A program made the translations under genes and the position numbers. A stretch of DNA of 64,000 nt from Gammaproteobacteria bacterium (GTDB taxonomy: Bacteria > Pseudomonadota > Gammaproteobacteria > Thiohalobacterales > Thiohalobacteraceae): the NCBI GenBank assembly GCA_018819175.1, contig JAHJQQ010000019.1, positions 1 through 64,000 of the forward strand, read 5' to 3'. The notes beneath the pieces were generated by a model. That model ran no database searches and was not told the DNA's origin. It saw nothing but the letters and a program-made list of their open reading frames with translations. Shown in pieces: positions 49,650-58,266 of this stretch. The first letter of the stretch is position 1. Every line of letters starts with the position of its first letter.

Positions 49650-52067
49650 ATGAAGGGTTTACAAGCCCTGGCGGCGGACAAGTTGGCCAGTATCTGTGAT
49701 CCAGGCGAACTGACGTTTGAGACCACGGATGAGGTTGCCGATCTCGAGGGTATCCTGGGTCAGCCCCGCGCACTGGAGGCGATCCGTTTCGGACTGGCGG
49801 CGCAGCGCCCTGGATATAATCTGTTTGCCATGGGCGCCAGTGGCATCGGCAAGCACTCGGCGGTCATGCGGCTGCTCGAACAGCGCGCGGCGCATGGTGA
49901 GATACCGCCGGATCTTTGCTATGTAGCCAACTTCGATGAGCCGACACGACCCTGTCTGTTGCAATTGCCGGCAGGGCGGGGGTCCGAATTACGCCATGAC
50001 ATGCGGCATCTGGTCGATGAGTTGGTCGGTATATTGCCGGCCGCGCTGGAGAGTGATGAATTTACGGCGCGCCTGCGTCAGGTCGATCAGGTCTTAGAGC
50101 AGAGGCAGAGTAATGCCATCCAGGCCTTGCGCGAGAAATCCGAGGCGCAGGACGTCAAGCTGTTCGAGCAGCCGGGTGAATTCACTTTCGCCCCGTTGCA
50201 TAACGGTGAGGTGTTGGCGGTGGAAGCCTTCAACAACCTACCCGCTCCGGAACGCAAAGCCATCGAGGATAAGGTGGCTGCGTTGCAGGAGGAGCTGGAC
50301 GTGATTCTGGAGGAATTGATCCCGCAGTGGCAGAAAGAACGTCGCAGCGCGATCCGGGCCTTGCGGCATGAGGTTACGCGTGGCGTCGTCCAGCAGCTGC
50401 TCACGGGGCTACGCAGTCAGTTTGCGGATCTGCCGGCAGTGATTGGGTTCCTGGACAGTGTCGAACGTGAGGTCATCCAGAATGCCGGTGATTTTCTCAA
50501 GCACGAGGAGGCCGATGCCGTAGCTGCCGGCGATCAGTCCGCCTACCGCAATTATCAGGTCAACCTGCTCGTCGATAACAGCGCCCTGAGCGGCGCGCCT
50601 GTTGTCTATGAAGACAATCCCACCTTCATGGCATTGATCGGTCGCGTCGAACACATTGCCCAGCTCGGCGCACTGGTGACGGATTTCAATCTGATACGGC
50701 CGGGAGCCTTGCATAAGGCCAATGGCGGTTATCTGGTTTTGAACGCCCAAAAACTCTTGTCCCAGCCGTTTGCCTGGGAAGGACTGAAACGTATTCTGCG
50801 TGCGCAAGAGCTGCGTATCGAATCGTTGGGACAGGCCTGGAGTCTGATCAGTACCGTCTCGCTGGAGCCGGAACCTCTGGCATTGGATGTCAAAGTTGTA
50901 CTGGAAGGCGATCCGATCCTCTACCACCTGCTGCAGAGCTACGACGCCGAGTTTCCTGAATTGTTCAAGGTTGCGGCGGATTTCGATGATCGCATCGAGC
51001 GCTCACCGGAAAACATCGAACGCATGGTGCGACTGATAGCAACGCTGGTCCGCAAGGAGGGCCTGAGGCCCTTTGATCGCAGTGCGGTGGCGGCCGTGAT
51101 CGATCACAGCACGCGGTTGGCTGCGGATGGACGCAAGCTATCGACACGCATGCGTGACATTCTTGATCTGCTGCAGGAGGCTGACCTTGTTGCCGAAGAT
51201 GCTCAGCAAATGCAGGTGCGTGCCACGGAGGTCGAGCGGGCGGCACAGGCGCGTATCGATCGTGTGTGCAGAGTGCGCGATCAACTGCATGAGGAGATTC
51301 AACGCGGTATTTTGAACATCACAACAGTGGGTCATAAGATCGGCCAGGTGAATGGCCTTACCGTGCTGGATGCAGGCACATTCAGTTTCGGCCTACCCGC
51401 CCGTATCACCGCAACAACGCGACTCGGTGAGGGCGAGGTGATCGATATCGAACGTGAAGTGGATATGGGCGGGCCGGTGCATACAAAGGGTGTGTTTATC
51501 CTGTCGAGCTTTCTGGGTGCACGCTACGCGCAGAATTTTCCTTTATCACTGTCAGCCAGTCTGACATTTGAACAGTCCTATGCGGGTGTTGAAGGTGACA
51601 GCGCCTCGCTGGCTGAACTGTGCGCCTTGCTGTCATCGCTTGCGGCTGCGCCGGTGAATCAATCGCTGGCGATGACCGGATCGGTGGATCAACAGGGGCA
51701 GGTGCAGGCAATCGGTGGTGTGAGCGAAAAGATCGAGGGGTTCTTCGATGTGTGCTGCCAGCAGGGCCTCACGGGGAAGCAAGCGGTGATTATTCCGCAG
51801 TCTAATGTTCAACATCTAATGCTGCGAAAGGATGTTGTGAGCGCGGTGCGCGAGGGTCGCTTTCAGGTCTACGCTGTCGCGCATGTGGACGAGGCCATGG
51901 AACTGTTATGTGGTCGCAAAGCCGGGCGTATGCGCCGTACCGGAGACTTTCCGGCTAAGACACTTAATGGCCGTGTTCAGGGGCAATTGGCGGAATATGC
52001 CCGTCTGCGGATGGTGTTTTCCGCCGGGCCGCATGACCCCGCTGCACCGGGTACGACCAGTACCTGA
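49650..52067 (+). CDS. LonB/AsrA-type ATP-dependent protease
   Basis: 805 aa from ATG 49650 (GGGGA upstream; an extension to 49578 is not supported). The N-terminal AAA+ region has a P-loop GASGIGKHS (62-70) in which Lys is kept. A long coiled-coil insertion follows (about 170-270). The C-terminal Lon protease domain has catalytic Ser about 651 (GDSASLAEL) and Lys710 (GLTGKQAVIIP). The layout matches the P. aeruginosa AsrA / E. coli YcbZ group of Lon-like proteases. It probably degrades or remodels damaged proteins under stress. Confidence 0.9.
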   Translation: MKGLQALAADKLASICDPGELTFETTDEVADLEGILGQPRALEAIRFGLAAQRPGYNLFAMGASGIGKHSAVMRLLEQRAAHGEIPPDLCYVANFDEPTRPCLLQLPAGRGSELRHDMRHLVDELVGILPAALESDEFTARLRQVDQVLEQRQSNAIQALREKSEAQDVKLFEQPGEFTFAPLHNGEVLAVEAFNNLPAPERKAIEDKVAALQEELDVILEELIPQWQKERRSAIRALRHEVTRGVVQQLLTGLRSQFADLPAVIGFLDSVEREVIQNAGDFLKHEEADAVAAGDQSAYRNYQVNLLVDNSALSGAPVVYEDNPTFMALIGRVEHIAQLGALVTDFNLIRPGALHKANGGYLVLNAQKLLSQPFAWEGLKRILRAQELRIESLGQAWSLISTVSLEPEPLALDVKVVLEGDPILYHLLQSYDAEFPELFKVAADFDDRIERSPENIERMVRLIATLVRKEGLRPFDRSAVAAVIDHSTRLAADGRKLSTRMRDILDLLQEADLVAEDAQQMQVRATEVERAAQARIDRVCRVRDQLHEEIQRGILNITTVGHKIGQVNGLTVLDAGTFSFGLPARITATTRLGEGEVIDIEREVDMGGPVHTKGVFILSSFLGARYAQNFPLSLSASLTFEQSYAGVEGDSASLAELCALLSSLAAAPVNQSLAMTGSVDQQGQVQAIGGVSEKIEGFFDVCCQQGLTGKQAVIIPQSNVQHLMLRKDVVSAVREGRFQVYAVAHVDEAMELLCGRKAGRMRRTGDFPAKTLNGRVQGQLAEYARLRMVFSAGPHDPAAPGTTST

Positions 52068-52196
52068 ATCAGGGCGACTGGAAGGCCGCGTAACGCCGGA
52101 CGGGATTTCCGCAGAAGCATCGGAATACAGTCAATTTTCGGGTTCCAGAGGTTGACAGTTTCAGTGCCACTGGCGTAAAGTTCGCGCTCCGCGATT

Positions 52197-52272
<76 letters not shown>

Positions 52273-52291
52273 ATTTGCACGGGTTAGTGGT

Positions 52292-52483
52292 ATGCATCGC
52301 GTCGGCCAAATAGCAGTTTATCTTGGTATTCTGCTGGTGACGATTGGAGTGGTGGGAGGTTTTACCGCCATGTTCAAGGATGAGGATGCGTTAGCTGTTA
52401 ACCTTTTGGTATTGGCGCCACTGGGTTTTGTGGTGCTGCTCACCGGTGTCGTAGTTACCCAACTGCATCGCCCGAGCGAATAG
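52292..52483 (+). CDS. Small two-helix membrane protein between tRNA genes
   Basis: 63 aa with two hydrophobic helices (IAVYLGILLVTIGVVGGFTA; LLVLAPLGFVVLLTGVVVTQ) separated by a short charged loop (KDEDAL). The ATG is 19 bp after tRNA-Ala and the stop is 9 bp before tRNA-Glu, so it may be cotranscribed with the tRNAs. The ribosome site is poor (GGTT). No family recognised. Confidence 0.55.
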   Translation: MHRVGQIAVYLGILLVTIGVVGGFTAMFKDEDALAVNLLVLAPLGFVVLLTGVVVTQLHRPSE

Positions 52484-52492
52484 TTTTATCCT

Positions 52493-52568
52493 GTCCCGTT
52501 CATCTAGAGGCCTAGGATATCGCCCTTTCACGGCGAGTACAGGGGTTCGAATCCCCTACGGGACGCCA
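52493..52568 (+). tRNA. tRNA-Glu (anticodon TTC)
   Basis: 76 nt with acceptor GTCCCGT/ACGGGAC, D-arm CATCTAGAGGCCTAGGA, anticodon loop CTTTCAC (TTC), TPsiC loop GGTTCGAATCC, and encoded CCA. The 3' end borders the accessory SLOG-hydrolase-TIR region. No repeated tRNA 3' end was noticed within it. Confidence 0.97.
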
Positions 52569-52784
52569 TCTTAATGCTCAGTTCATTCCTGTGACTGAGT
52601 ACAGCGCGAGCGTTCGATCATCGACATGGAGCGATGGTTGAACGCAAACCGCCTGCCGTATTCCCCACCCGCTGACTGATCCCAGGTCCTATCAAAAAAC
52701 CTCCAGACAATCTAAAGACATTATTGTCGAAGCCTCTCATGCACTGCCAATGCGTCGAGGCTGTGACCGGCGGTATCAGCGGTA

Positions 52785-54197
52785 TCAATAGGTATTCAGT
52801 GCCGCCTTATTCTGGACAAAATCCCGAAATGTTTTACGGATCGATTCCTCATAGGGGAAATTATCCTGATTGCTTTCTGAAATCTTATAACTCTGGGTAA
52901 TCTTCTTTTTGTTCGTGCAGTCAAACACCGAATAAACCGGATCGCGTGTCAGCTCATAGCCGTAACTCGCGCTTACAAAATTGGCGCCTTTGATGAATCC
53001 CGATATGACCAACGTGGTTTTGTGGCTGTTACATAAGGCTTGGTATTCCGCGTAGCCGTCCTTGTCCTTAAGTAGTCGGTAATATTCATTCTGACTTGGA
53101 TAAAAATAGTCGAAATCGACCGGCTTGCTCAGCACGTCTTGCAGCGACGTGCTCAGGGTTTTGGCAACGTTGCTCGAGAAATCCTCGATACGGGCGGTTG
53201 ATGCCACGCCCGTATCACTGGGCATCGCCCAAGTGACAATAAGAACAGCGAGTGGCGCTGCGGCTTTGGCGGGTGGTGGCGTGATTGGAACAGCGGTTTG
53301 TGGTGGACTGGATTGCTGTGTGTCCGTGCTTGCGCCCTTTGTACTTGGTGCGACGGGTGTGGGTCTTGGTTTGGCGGTGCTTGGAGCGGGTGTTTTTATT
53401 GGTTCAGCAGGGATTATTTTAGCTGGGGCTTTTTCCGGTTCAGGTAGAGCAGGTACTTGCGCTGTCTGCGCCGTTTTTTCAGGCTGTGGATGCTCTTTCA
53501 CTGTGACGCTGGGTTCGACCGCAGAAGTCTGCGTCTGTGGTTCGGACGATTGCGGAATGACCGCAGGCGGAGTGGTTTGTTCCTTTGGATAAAAAATTGA
53601 ATAGCCAAGGGCTCCTGCCAGGATAAAGACCAGCGCCCACGCCGCTATATTGAACCGGCTGTGAGCAGGTTGTTCAGGTGCTATCGGTCGTGGCGTTGTC
53701 GTTGAATCACTAGTGGCTGACGCATCCCCTGTATCAATAGACTCAAATGTTTCCGGTGTTTTGGAGGGCGGCTGGGTGGTGTGCGGGGCGGGTTCTATAT
53801 GGTCCGGGGGTGGCAGCAATGCGCTGATGGCATGCAGTAACTGCTGAAAGCCGGGATGATTGATATCTCCATTCCAGTCCGACAACGAAGCGGCCTGAAA
53901 CTGACGGAACACCAGTGGAATATCCACTGTTTCCAACAGCGCGGGAATCAGTTGGCCTTTTTTCATGGCCACTTCCGCTTCCGCACGCACCCAGGATGAT
54001 TCCACCGAATCGCTGGACCAGAGCACGATCACGCATCGCGTGGCGGCAAGCTCGGCCTCAATAACCCGATCGAAAATCTTGCCGGGCAGGATGGTGCGGT
54101 CCCACCAGACACGCCAACCCTGACGTGTCAGTACCTCAGCAAGCTGCCTGGCGCGTTCAATGTCTTTGCTGGAATAGCTCAGGAAGATGTCACTCAT
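52785..54197 (-). CDS. Membrane-anchored TIR-domain protein
   Basis: 470 aa. The N-terminal TIR (Toll_2-type) domain (1-130) starts IFLSYSSKDIERARQLAE, with WWDRTILPGK and the SSWVRAEAEV helix whose Glu73 is the likely NAD-cleaving residue. A Pro/Thr-rich stretch (135-180), one transmembrane helix (about 183-203) and a 100-residue Pro/Ala-rich linker follow. A folded C-terminal domain (about 310-470, LVISGFIKGANFVSASYGYE) on the other side of the membrane completes the protein. The TIR end is in the cytoplasm, so the C-terminal domain should be periplasmic. Third gene of the operon, 43 bp after the hydrolase. NADase or signalling role inferred from the family. Confidence 0.82.
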   Translation of the reverse strand: MSDIFLSYSSKDIERARQLAEVLTRQGWRVWWDRTILPGKIFDRVIEAELAATRCVIVLWSSDSVESSWVRAEAEVAMKKGQLIPALLETVDIPLVFRQFQAASLSDWNGDINHPGFQQLLHAISALLPPPDHIEPAPHTTQPPSKTPETFESIDTGDASATSDSTTTPRPIAPEQPAHSRFNIAAWALVFILAGALGYSIFYPKEQTTPPAVIPQSSEPQTQTSAVEPSVTVKEHPQPEKTAQTAQVPALPEPEKAPAKIIPAEPIKTPAPSTAKPRPTPVAPSTKGASTDTQQSSPPQTAVPITPPPAKAAAPLAVLIVTWAMPSDTGVASTARIEDFSSNVAKTLSTSLQDVLSKPVDFDYFYPSQNEYYRLLKDKDGYAEYQALCNSHKTTLVISGFIKGANFVSASYGYELTRDPVYSVFDCTNKKKITQSYKISESNQDNFPYEESIRKTFRDFVQNKAALNTY

Positions 54198-54240
54198 AGA
54201 ACCAGTTCCCCGTTCGTTATAGTCGCTGTCAGATTCCCGA

Positions 54241-55683
54241 TTACTGATTCGCTACGCCAAATAAGCGTTCGACAAGCTCAACTCCCGGCTCACCGAATAC
54301 GCGTTCTGCGACACGTATAGCCTGTAGATATATAGTCGTTTGTTCGCGTGGCGACTGAGTCAGTTTGATGGCCCGTGCATACAGTTTCTCAGCCTGTCGA
54401 AGATTGCCGAGCAGCAATTTCCCCTCAGCCTCGGTAGCGAATCGCCAATGCGATTCCGGCGCCGACTGGCAATGATTGAGCGCGCGTTCCGCCATGCTGA
54501 TGACCTCCGGCGGGATGGATGAGGACAGCGGTAATGCCATCAGATCGAGAAACGCGACGTTGATCGCATGGTAGTAGGCTTGTTCGTGATCTTGGGTGGC
54601 TTCGGCATTGTGCAGGCCTGAGAGATATAATTCGCGAGCACGGGTCAGGTCGGTCGCGACCCGCTCCGTCAGCCAGCGACGTTTGATTCGACCAGCGAGC
54701 ACACCCATGATCTCGGTGGAACTGGCCATCCCTTGTTTATAATGCTGACTGAGGATGCTTAGTGCATCTGCGCCGCGGCCAACACCTTCAAGCGCGAGTG
54801 CGAGGCTGGCCAGGGCCGTGTCATCGAGATCCGCAACGCGGGGCAGAAGGGTTTCAACGGCGGCATGAAAGTCGCCCAATTCAACCGCCAGACGAGCGCC
54901 GTCGACCGCTGGTCTTTCAGCATTGCTGCCGGTCAGCGCGTCCACAACAAGTATGATGCTCAGATGATCATGTGTTCCCGGCCTGACTATTTCCAAGTGG
55001 TTTCCCGGAAGGACGGCTTGAACAGCATCCGCAAAGGGTGCAAGAGATGATGAGGTTGGCACAAATTCATCACGGTCACCGGCCACAACGCGTAGTGTAA
55101 AACTTGTTTGTCCGTCGAAGCGATCAGTCCAGTCTTTTCGCAGGGAAGTGATGAATTTTCCCTGCGATGCCATATCGCGGACTTGTCGTTTAAGGCATCC
55201 GAAGGGTCCCGCCTTGCCGAGTCCGTTGCTCGGTGTGCCGAATAGAAACAAATGACTGAGGCGATGGGCTAAATCTGCATCGTCCAATAGGGCCCGTTGG
55301 GCTACAAGTCCACCCATACTGTGCGCGGCTATTGCGATACGTTGATAATGTTTGAAAGGCGGGAGGCTTAATGTGGTGCGTAAGCCGCGTGCCAATAGGG
55401 TTAAATCAGGATCGGCGGACCAGATGCCGGGAACATCTATACGCAGACTGGATGCATAGCCGATGCCAAATATATCCCAGCTTGCGATGCGTGGTTCTTC
55501 CAGCAGTAGCTGTACGAATCCGGACCATGTCGCACTGGTATCACCTGAAAATCCGTGTACGAGGATCAGCGCCACGTCCTGATTATTGGCGCGGTGTTCA
55601 ACAGGAATTGTTGCATCGACACGCGTGGAAGGCGGAAATAACCGACCAATCAACGGTAGTCTGGAGAGTATCATTCTCAGCAT
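54241..55683 (-). CDS. Alpha/beta hydrolase fused to a TPR-like region
   Basis: 480 aa. The hydrolase domain (about 30-255) has an oxyanion loop LVHGFSGD, nucleophile elbow AHSMGG (Ser122), a likely acid in GDRDEF and His in GTHDHL (about 238-240), so a lipase/esterase-type triad is complete. The C-terminal half (about 260-480) is helical with TPR-like repeats (LSSSIPPEVISMAERALNHC; GNLRQAEKLYARAIKLTQS), as found beside SLOG/TIR proteins (DUF4071-like). The start overlaps the end of the SLOG gene by 7 bp. It may be the effector, for example a lipase, of a signal made or sensed by the partners. Inference. Confidence 0.78.
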   Translation of the reverse strand: MLRMILSRLPLIGRLFPPSTRVDATIPVEHRANNQDVALILVHGFSGDTSATWSGFVQLLLEEPRIASWDIFGIGYASSLRIDVPGIWSADPDLTLLARGLRTTLSLPPFKHYQRIAIAAHSMGGLVAQRALLDDADLAHRLSHLFLFGTPSNGLGKAGPFGCLKRQVRDMASQGKFITSLRKDWTDRFDGQTSFTLRVVAGDRDEFVPTSSSLAPFADAVQAVLPGNHLEIVRPGTHDHLSIILVVDALTGSNAERPAVDGARLAVELGDFHAAVETLLPRVADLDDTALASLALALEGVGRGADALSILSQHYKQGMASSTEIMGVLAGRIKRRWLTERVATDLTRARELYLSGLHNAEATQDHEQAYYHAINVAFLDLMALPLSSSIPPEVISMAERALNHCQSAPESHWRFATEAEGKLLLGNLRQAEKLYARAIKLTQSPREQTTIYLQAIRVAERVFGEPGVELVERLFGVANQ

Positions 55684-56306
55684 GTCGAAACAGTCCGTTC
55701 GATAAACCCGGCGTCAGTCGCCAGCTTATGAAACTGTGCGGTTGCATCGTCATCGCCGTGGGCTATTCCATCCCATACTATTATCGCCAATGGCTGGTTC
55801 GGTTCCGCCAGGGCGCGGGCCTCACGAATGATTGTTTCATTCACATGGAAAAAAGCGGCCGTATCGTCGGCAGATTCATTGAGGACCAGTAGATCGCCCA
55901 CGGCATCGACCGCAGCAATGATCCGATCATAGAGCGGCCCCCAATCACCAGGGCGGTCTATCACCGACGATTCCCGGAAACGCGTAGCGGAGTAGGGAAG
56001 AACGATCCGGCAGCGCACGCCGGATGCGATGGCGAGATCCAAGGCGATCAGATCGGCACCGCAGGCCGCTGAACAGACCAATACATCAATCGCCTCATTA
56101 CGCAGCAGATTGCCGAGGGCTTGTCTGACGGAAGTTGTGCGGGTGAGAGGGAAGCGTTCAGGTTCTGTCGGCGCATCGATTCGTCGCCCCACAAGTGCTG
56201 CAACGACAGGTATCGATACCGAGGCTGACTTGTTCACCACTGGCCAGCCTTGGTCTCGTTCAATGCATAGACATTCCGTTTTGTCATAGCAGCTCTCCCT
56301 GAGCAT
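55677..56306 (-). CDS. SLOG-like Rossmann-fold protein
   Basis: 209 aa. After a short N-terminus, the sequence has VVAALVGRRIDAPTEPERFP, DVLVCSAACGADLIALDLAI and RCRIVLPYSATRFRESSV, then DLLVLNESADD and an ARALAEPNQPLAIIVWDG end. This order (GRRIDAP, SAACGAD, IVLPxxxxxF) is that of the SLOG-like domain found in TPR/TIR-linked conflict proteins and some bacterial cyclases, and the fold should bind nucleotide-derived ligands. First gene of the minus-strand operon. ATG 56306 is used; GTG 56237 is possible. In Thoeris a SLOG domain senses a TIR-made signal, a relevant parallel but not proof. Confidence 0.72.
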   Translation of the reverse strand: MLRESCYDKTECLCIERDQGWPVVNKSASVSIPVVAALVGRRIDAPTEPERFPLTRTTSVRQALGNLLRNEAIDVLVCSAACGADLIALDLAIASGVRCRIVLPYSATRFRESSVIDRPGDWGPLYDRIIAAVDAVGDLLVLNESADDTAAFFHVNETIIREARALAEPNQPLAIIVWDGIAHGDDDATAQFHKLATDAGFIERTVSTC

Positions 56307-56364
56307 ATTTGTAGCTTGAGTTAAAGCCTAGCTGTTTTTGGATGGCAACGGCAATACGATACAC

Positions 56365-56385
56365 CAGACCCTATTAATAGGTCTG
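56365..56385. promoter_or_regulatory. Palindrome upstream of the SLOG-hydrolase-TIR operon
   Basis: CAGACC-CTATTAATAG-GTCTG is an imperfect palindrome with a perfectly palindromic 10-bp AT-rich centre, lying 60 bp upstream of the first gene of the operon. It could be an operator or part of a promoter region. It also lies within the 172-bp gap after the last chromate-operon gene, so it may separate two transcription units. Confidence 0.3.
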
Positions 56386-56478
56386 AGCATAGTAAGTAAT
56401 TCGGTTAAAGCAATATGTGAGGTTATTTAGGCCAGGAAATAGCCGACGATAGCAGGCGCATTATCAGTGGATCAAAAA

Positions 56479-56943
56479 TCAATACGCCCAGTTATGTCGT
56501 TCGCCGCGTGCATGCTGGCACCAGGCATAGAGGGCATCGTAGATCACCATAGCCTGCGCCAGGCAGGCGTGGTCGTCTTGAAAGTTATGCGAGAGCCCCA
56601 GCGATATCGCCAAGAGCCCTGCGCTCTGTGGTGCGATATCCAGCCGGTCGGTGTCGGCGCCGCGTACGATGACGGCAAGATCCAGCAGTGCCGGATTACT
56701 CAGTTCATACTTTCTCATAATGGTGTCAAAGCTACACAGCTCCCCGTCATGCGAGAGTTCGGCGCCGGGTATGTCGTAGGGGGTGGCGCCGGTTTCTTCT
56801 GCAATACGTAGTACATCACCGGGCGGCACATAGAGAAATTCCGCATGATGATCGATAAAGTGTGCGATCAGCCAGGGGCAGGCGATGCGGTCGATTTTAG
56901 GGCGTTCCCGGGTTATCCATTGCATTACGCGAATCTCATCCAA
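56479..56943 (-). CDS. ChrB C-terminal-domain protein
   Basis: 154 aa that corresponds to the C-terminal domain of ChrB only: MQWITRERPKIDRIACPWLIAHFIDHHAE matches the DRVCSAWLIRRFIDIDA block of the full-length ChrB at 59613-60566, and FDTIMRKYEL matches its TFENLLASFGL. The N-terminal regulatory half is missing. It is the last gene of the chr operon, so it probably arose by duplication of the domain. Its role in chromate resistance is not established. Confidence 0.82.
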   Translation of the reverse strand: MDEIRVMQWITRERPKIDRIACPWLIAHFIDHHAEFLYVPPGDVLRIAEETGATPYDIPGAELSHDGELCSFDTIMRKYELSNPALLDLAVIVRGADTDRLDIAPQSAGLLAISLGLSHNFQDDHACLAQAMVIYDALYAWCQHARGERHNWAY

Positions 56944-56954
56944 GGAGCCTCTGG

Positions 56955-57896
56955 TTAAAAGCCTTCCGCTTCGCGTTCCAGGTAGGTCAGCGAAGCATTG
57001 CGGCCGGAAAGTTCTTCGAACATGGCCAGCTGTTTCCAGGCATCGGCATAGAAGCTGTTGATGGCTTCGGTAATATCGGTGCCGTTATCGACCGCATTAT
57101 TCATATGCGTCAAGAGTGCATTGAGATAGGTGTAGGTGGGTTGTTCAAAATCTGCGAGTGGCCTCGGTTTGCCGTGTCCAGGAACGAACAGCTTTGCCTT
57201 CAGTGTGCGCAGTCGCTCCGCTGAACTGATCCATTCAGCAACATTGCCGTCAGGCAGGATGGAGAGTAGTCGCCCACTGCACAGGATATCGCCGGCATAT
57301 ACCGTGTCATCCGGTGTCACGCGCACGATCAGGCTGCCGCGGGTGTGGGTGCGACCATAATGTTCCACGCCCAGGGATACCCCGCCGCCGAGGTCCAGGC
57401 TCACGCTGTCGCCGGCACCGATCAATCGATCAGGCGCTGCGGGAATGGCGACCGGTTCGGGCAGTTCCAGGACGCGTGTAACGGTCGCTGAAAACTCTGC
57501 TGCCTCGTTGTGCATACGCTCAGCAGCTTCAGTGGCGGCGATGATGCTTGCACCTTCCTGCCGGAATACATCGTTGCCCATGAAGCGATGTGGCTGCGAG
57601 TTCGTGTTAATCACATAACGTATCGGAAGCGTTGTGATGGCATGGATCTGCTGCAGCATTTCGTTCGCCATGGCGGGTGAATATCCGCTATCGACCACCG
57701 CGACACCTTCCCCGCCAATGATAAAGCCGAGATTCATGCGGAATCCCTCATTGGCCTTGCTCGGTGCCTCATAAGGGCCGACCCAGGCCCAGGCGTGTGT
57801 TGATACCTGTTCGGGCAAGGGGAGTGCATGGGCGGTCATTGCGATTAATCCAAGCATGCAGCCGAGTAGATAGTGCCAATGTGAGTTAGGCGTCAT
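56955..57896 (-). CDS. MBL-fold hydrolase-like protein with degenerate metal site
   Basis: 313 aa from ATG 57896 (GAGGAG upstream; frame further up is not coding). A signal peptide (cleaved after AHA, about residue 24) makes it periplasmic. The fold is of the MBL/SoxH-like type: VVDSGYSP, TLPIRYVINTN, GRTHTRGSLIV, AGDILCSGRLL and VPGHGKPRPL. The key metal motif THxHxDH is replaced by TNSQPHR, so all four first-site ligands are gone while later His residues remain. Catalysis as a standard zinc hydrolase is therefore doubtful. Between the rhodanese and chrB-like genes. Confidence 0.82.
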   Translation of the reverse strand: MTPNSHWHYLLGCMLGLIAMTAHALPLPEQVSTHAWAWVGPYEAPSKANEGFRMNLGFIIGGEGVAVVDSGYSPAMANEMLQQIHAITTLPIRYVINTNSQPHRFMGNDVFRQEGASIIAATEAAERMHNEAAEFSATVTRVLELPEPVAIPAAPDRLIGAGDSVSLDLGGGVSLGVEHYGRTHTRGSLIVRVTPDDTVYAGDILCSGRLLSILPDGNVAEWISSAERLRTLKAKLFVPGHGKPRPLADFEQPTYTYLNALLTHMNNAVDNGTDITEAINSFYADAWKQLAMFEELSGRNASLTYLEREAEGF

Positions 57897-57909
57897 CCGT
57901 GGTGCTCCT

Positions 57910-58224
57910 CTATTTCGATTGCGTTTGACCGCCGGCAGCCTTCCAGCCTTCGATGCCGCCTTCAATAAAGCGTGCCTTGAATCCCTGCGCCTGCAGGGCG
58001 TCGACGACGCCATTAGAGACCGATCCGCCGCGTACGCAATACAGAACGATGTCTTTATCCTTAGGCAGCTGCGGCAGCCATTCGGTGATCTTCTCCGGAT
58101 CCTGCCATTGAGCGCCGGGCAGTTTTTCACTGGAGGCAGCCAGATCAGACGGACGCCGTGCGTCCAGAATGTACAGTTCATCGAGTTTGGCTTTCAGTGC
58201 GTCGGGTGTGATAGTGCGTTCCAT
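57910..58224 (-). CDS. Rhodanese-like sulfurtransferase
   Basis: 104-aa single-domain rhodanese with active-site loop CVRGGS and the preceding DIVLYC strand, and a YILDARRPSDLA N-terminal signature. No signal peptide, so cytoplasmic. In the chr operon between chrA and the MBL gene. It may link chromate stress to sulfur or redox metabolism, since chromate enters cells through sulfate uptake and is reduced by thiols. Confidence 0.9.
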   Translation of the reverse strand: MERTITPDALKAKLDELYILDARRPSDLAASSEKLPGAQWQDPEKITEWLPQLPKDKDIVLYCVRGGSVSNGVVDALQAQGFKARFIEGGIEGWKAAGGQTQSK

Positions 58225-58266
58225 TATCTAGCTCCTGATTGCGATTTATTGGTCGTCATGCGCGGG

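Noticed and set aside
52785..56306. Calling the TIR operon a Thoeris system
   Set aside because: Thoeris ThsA carries SIR2 with SLOG or a membrane form. No SIR2 domain is present, and a hydrolase gene is added, so the name would overstate the evidence.
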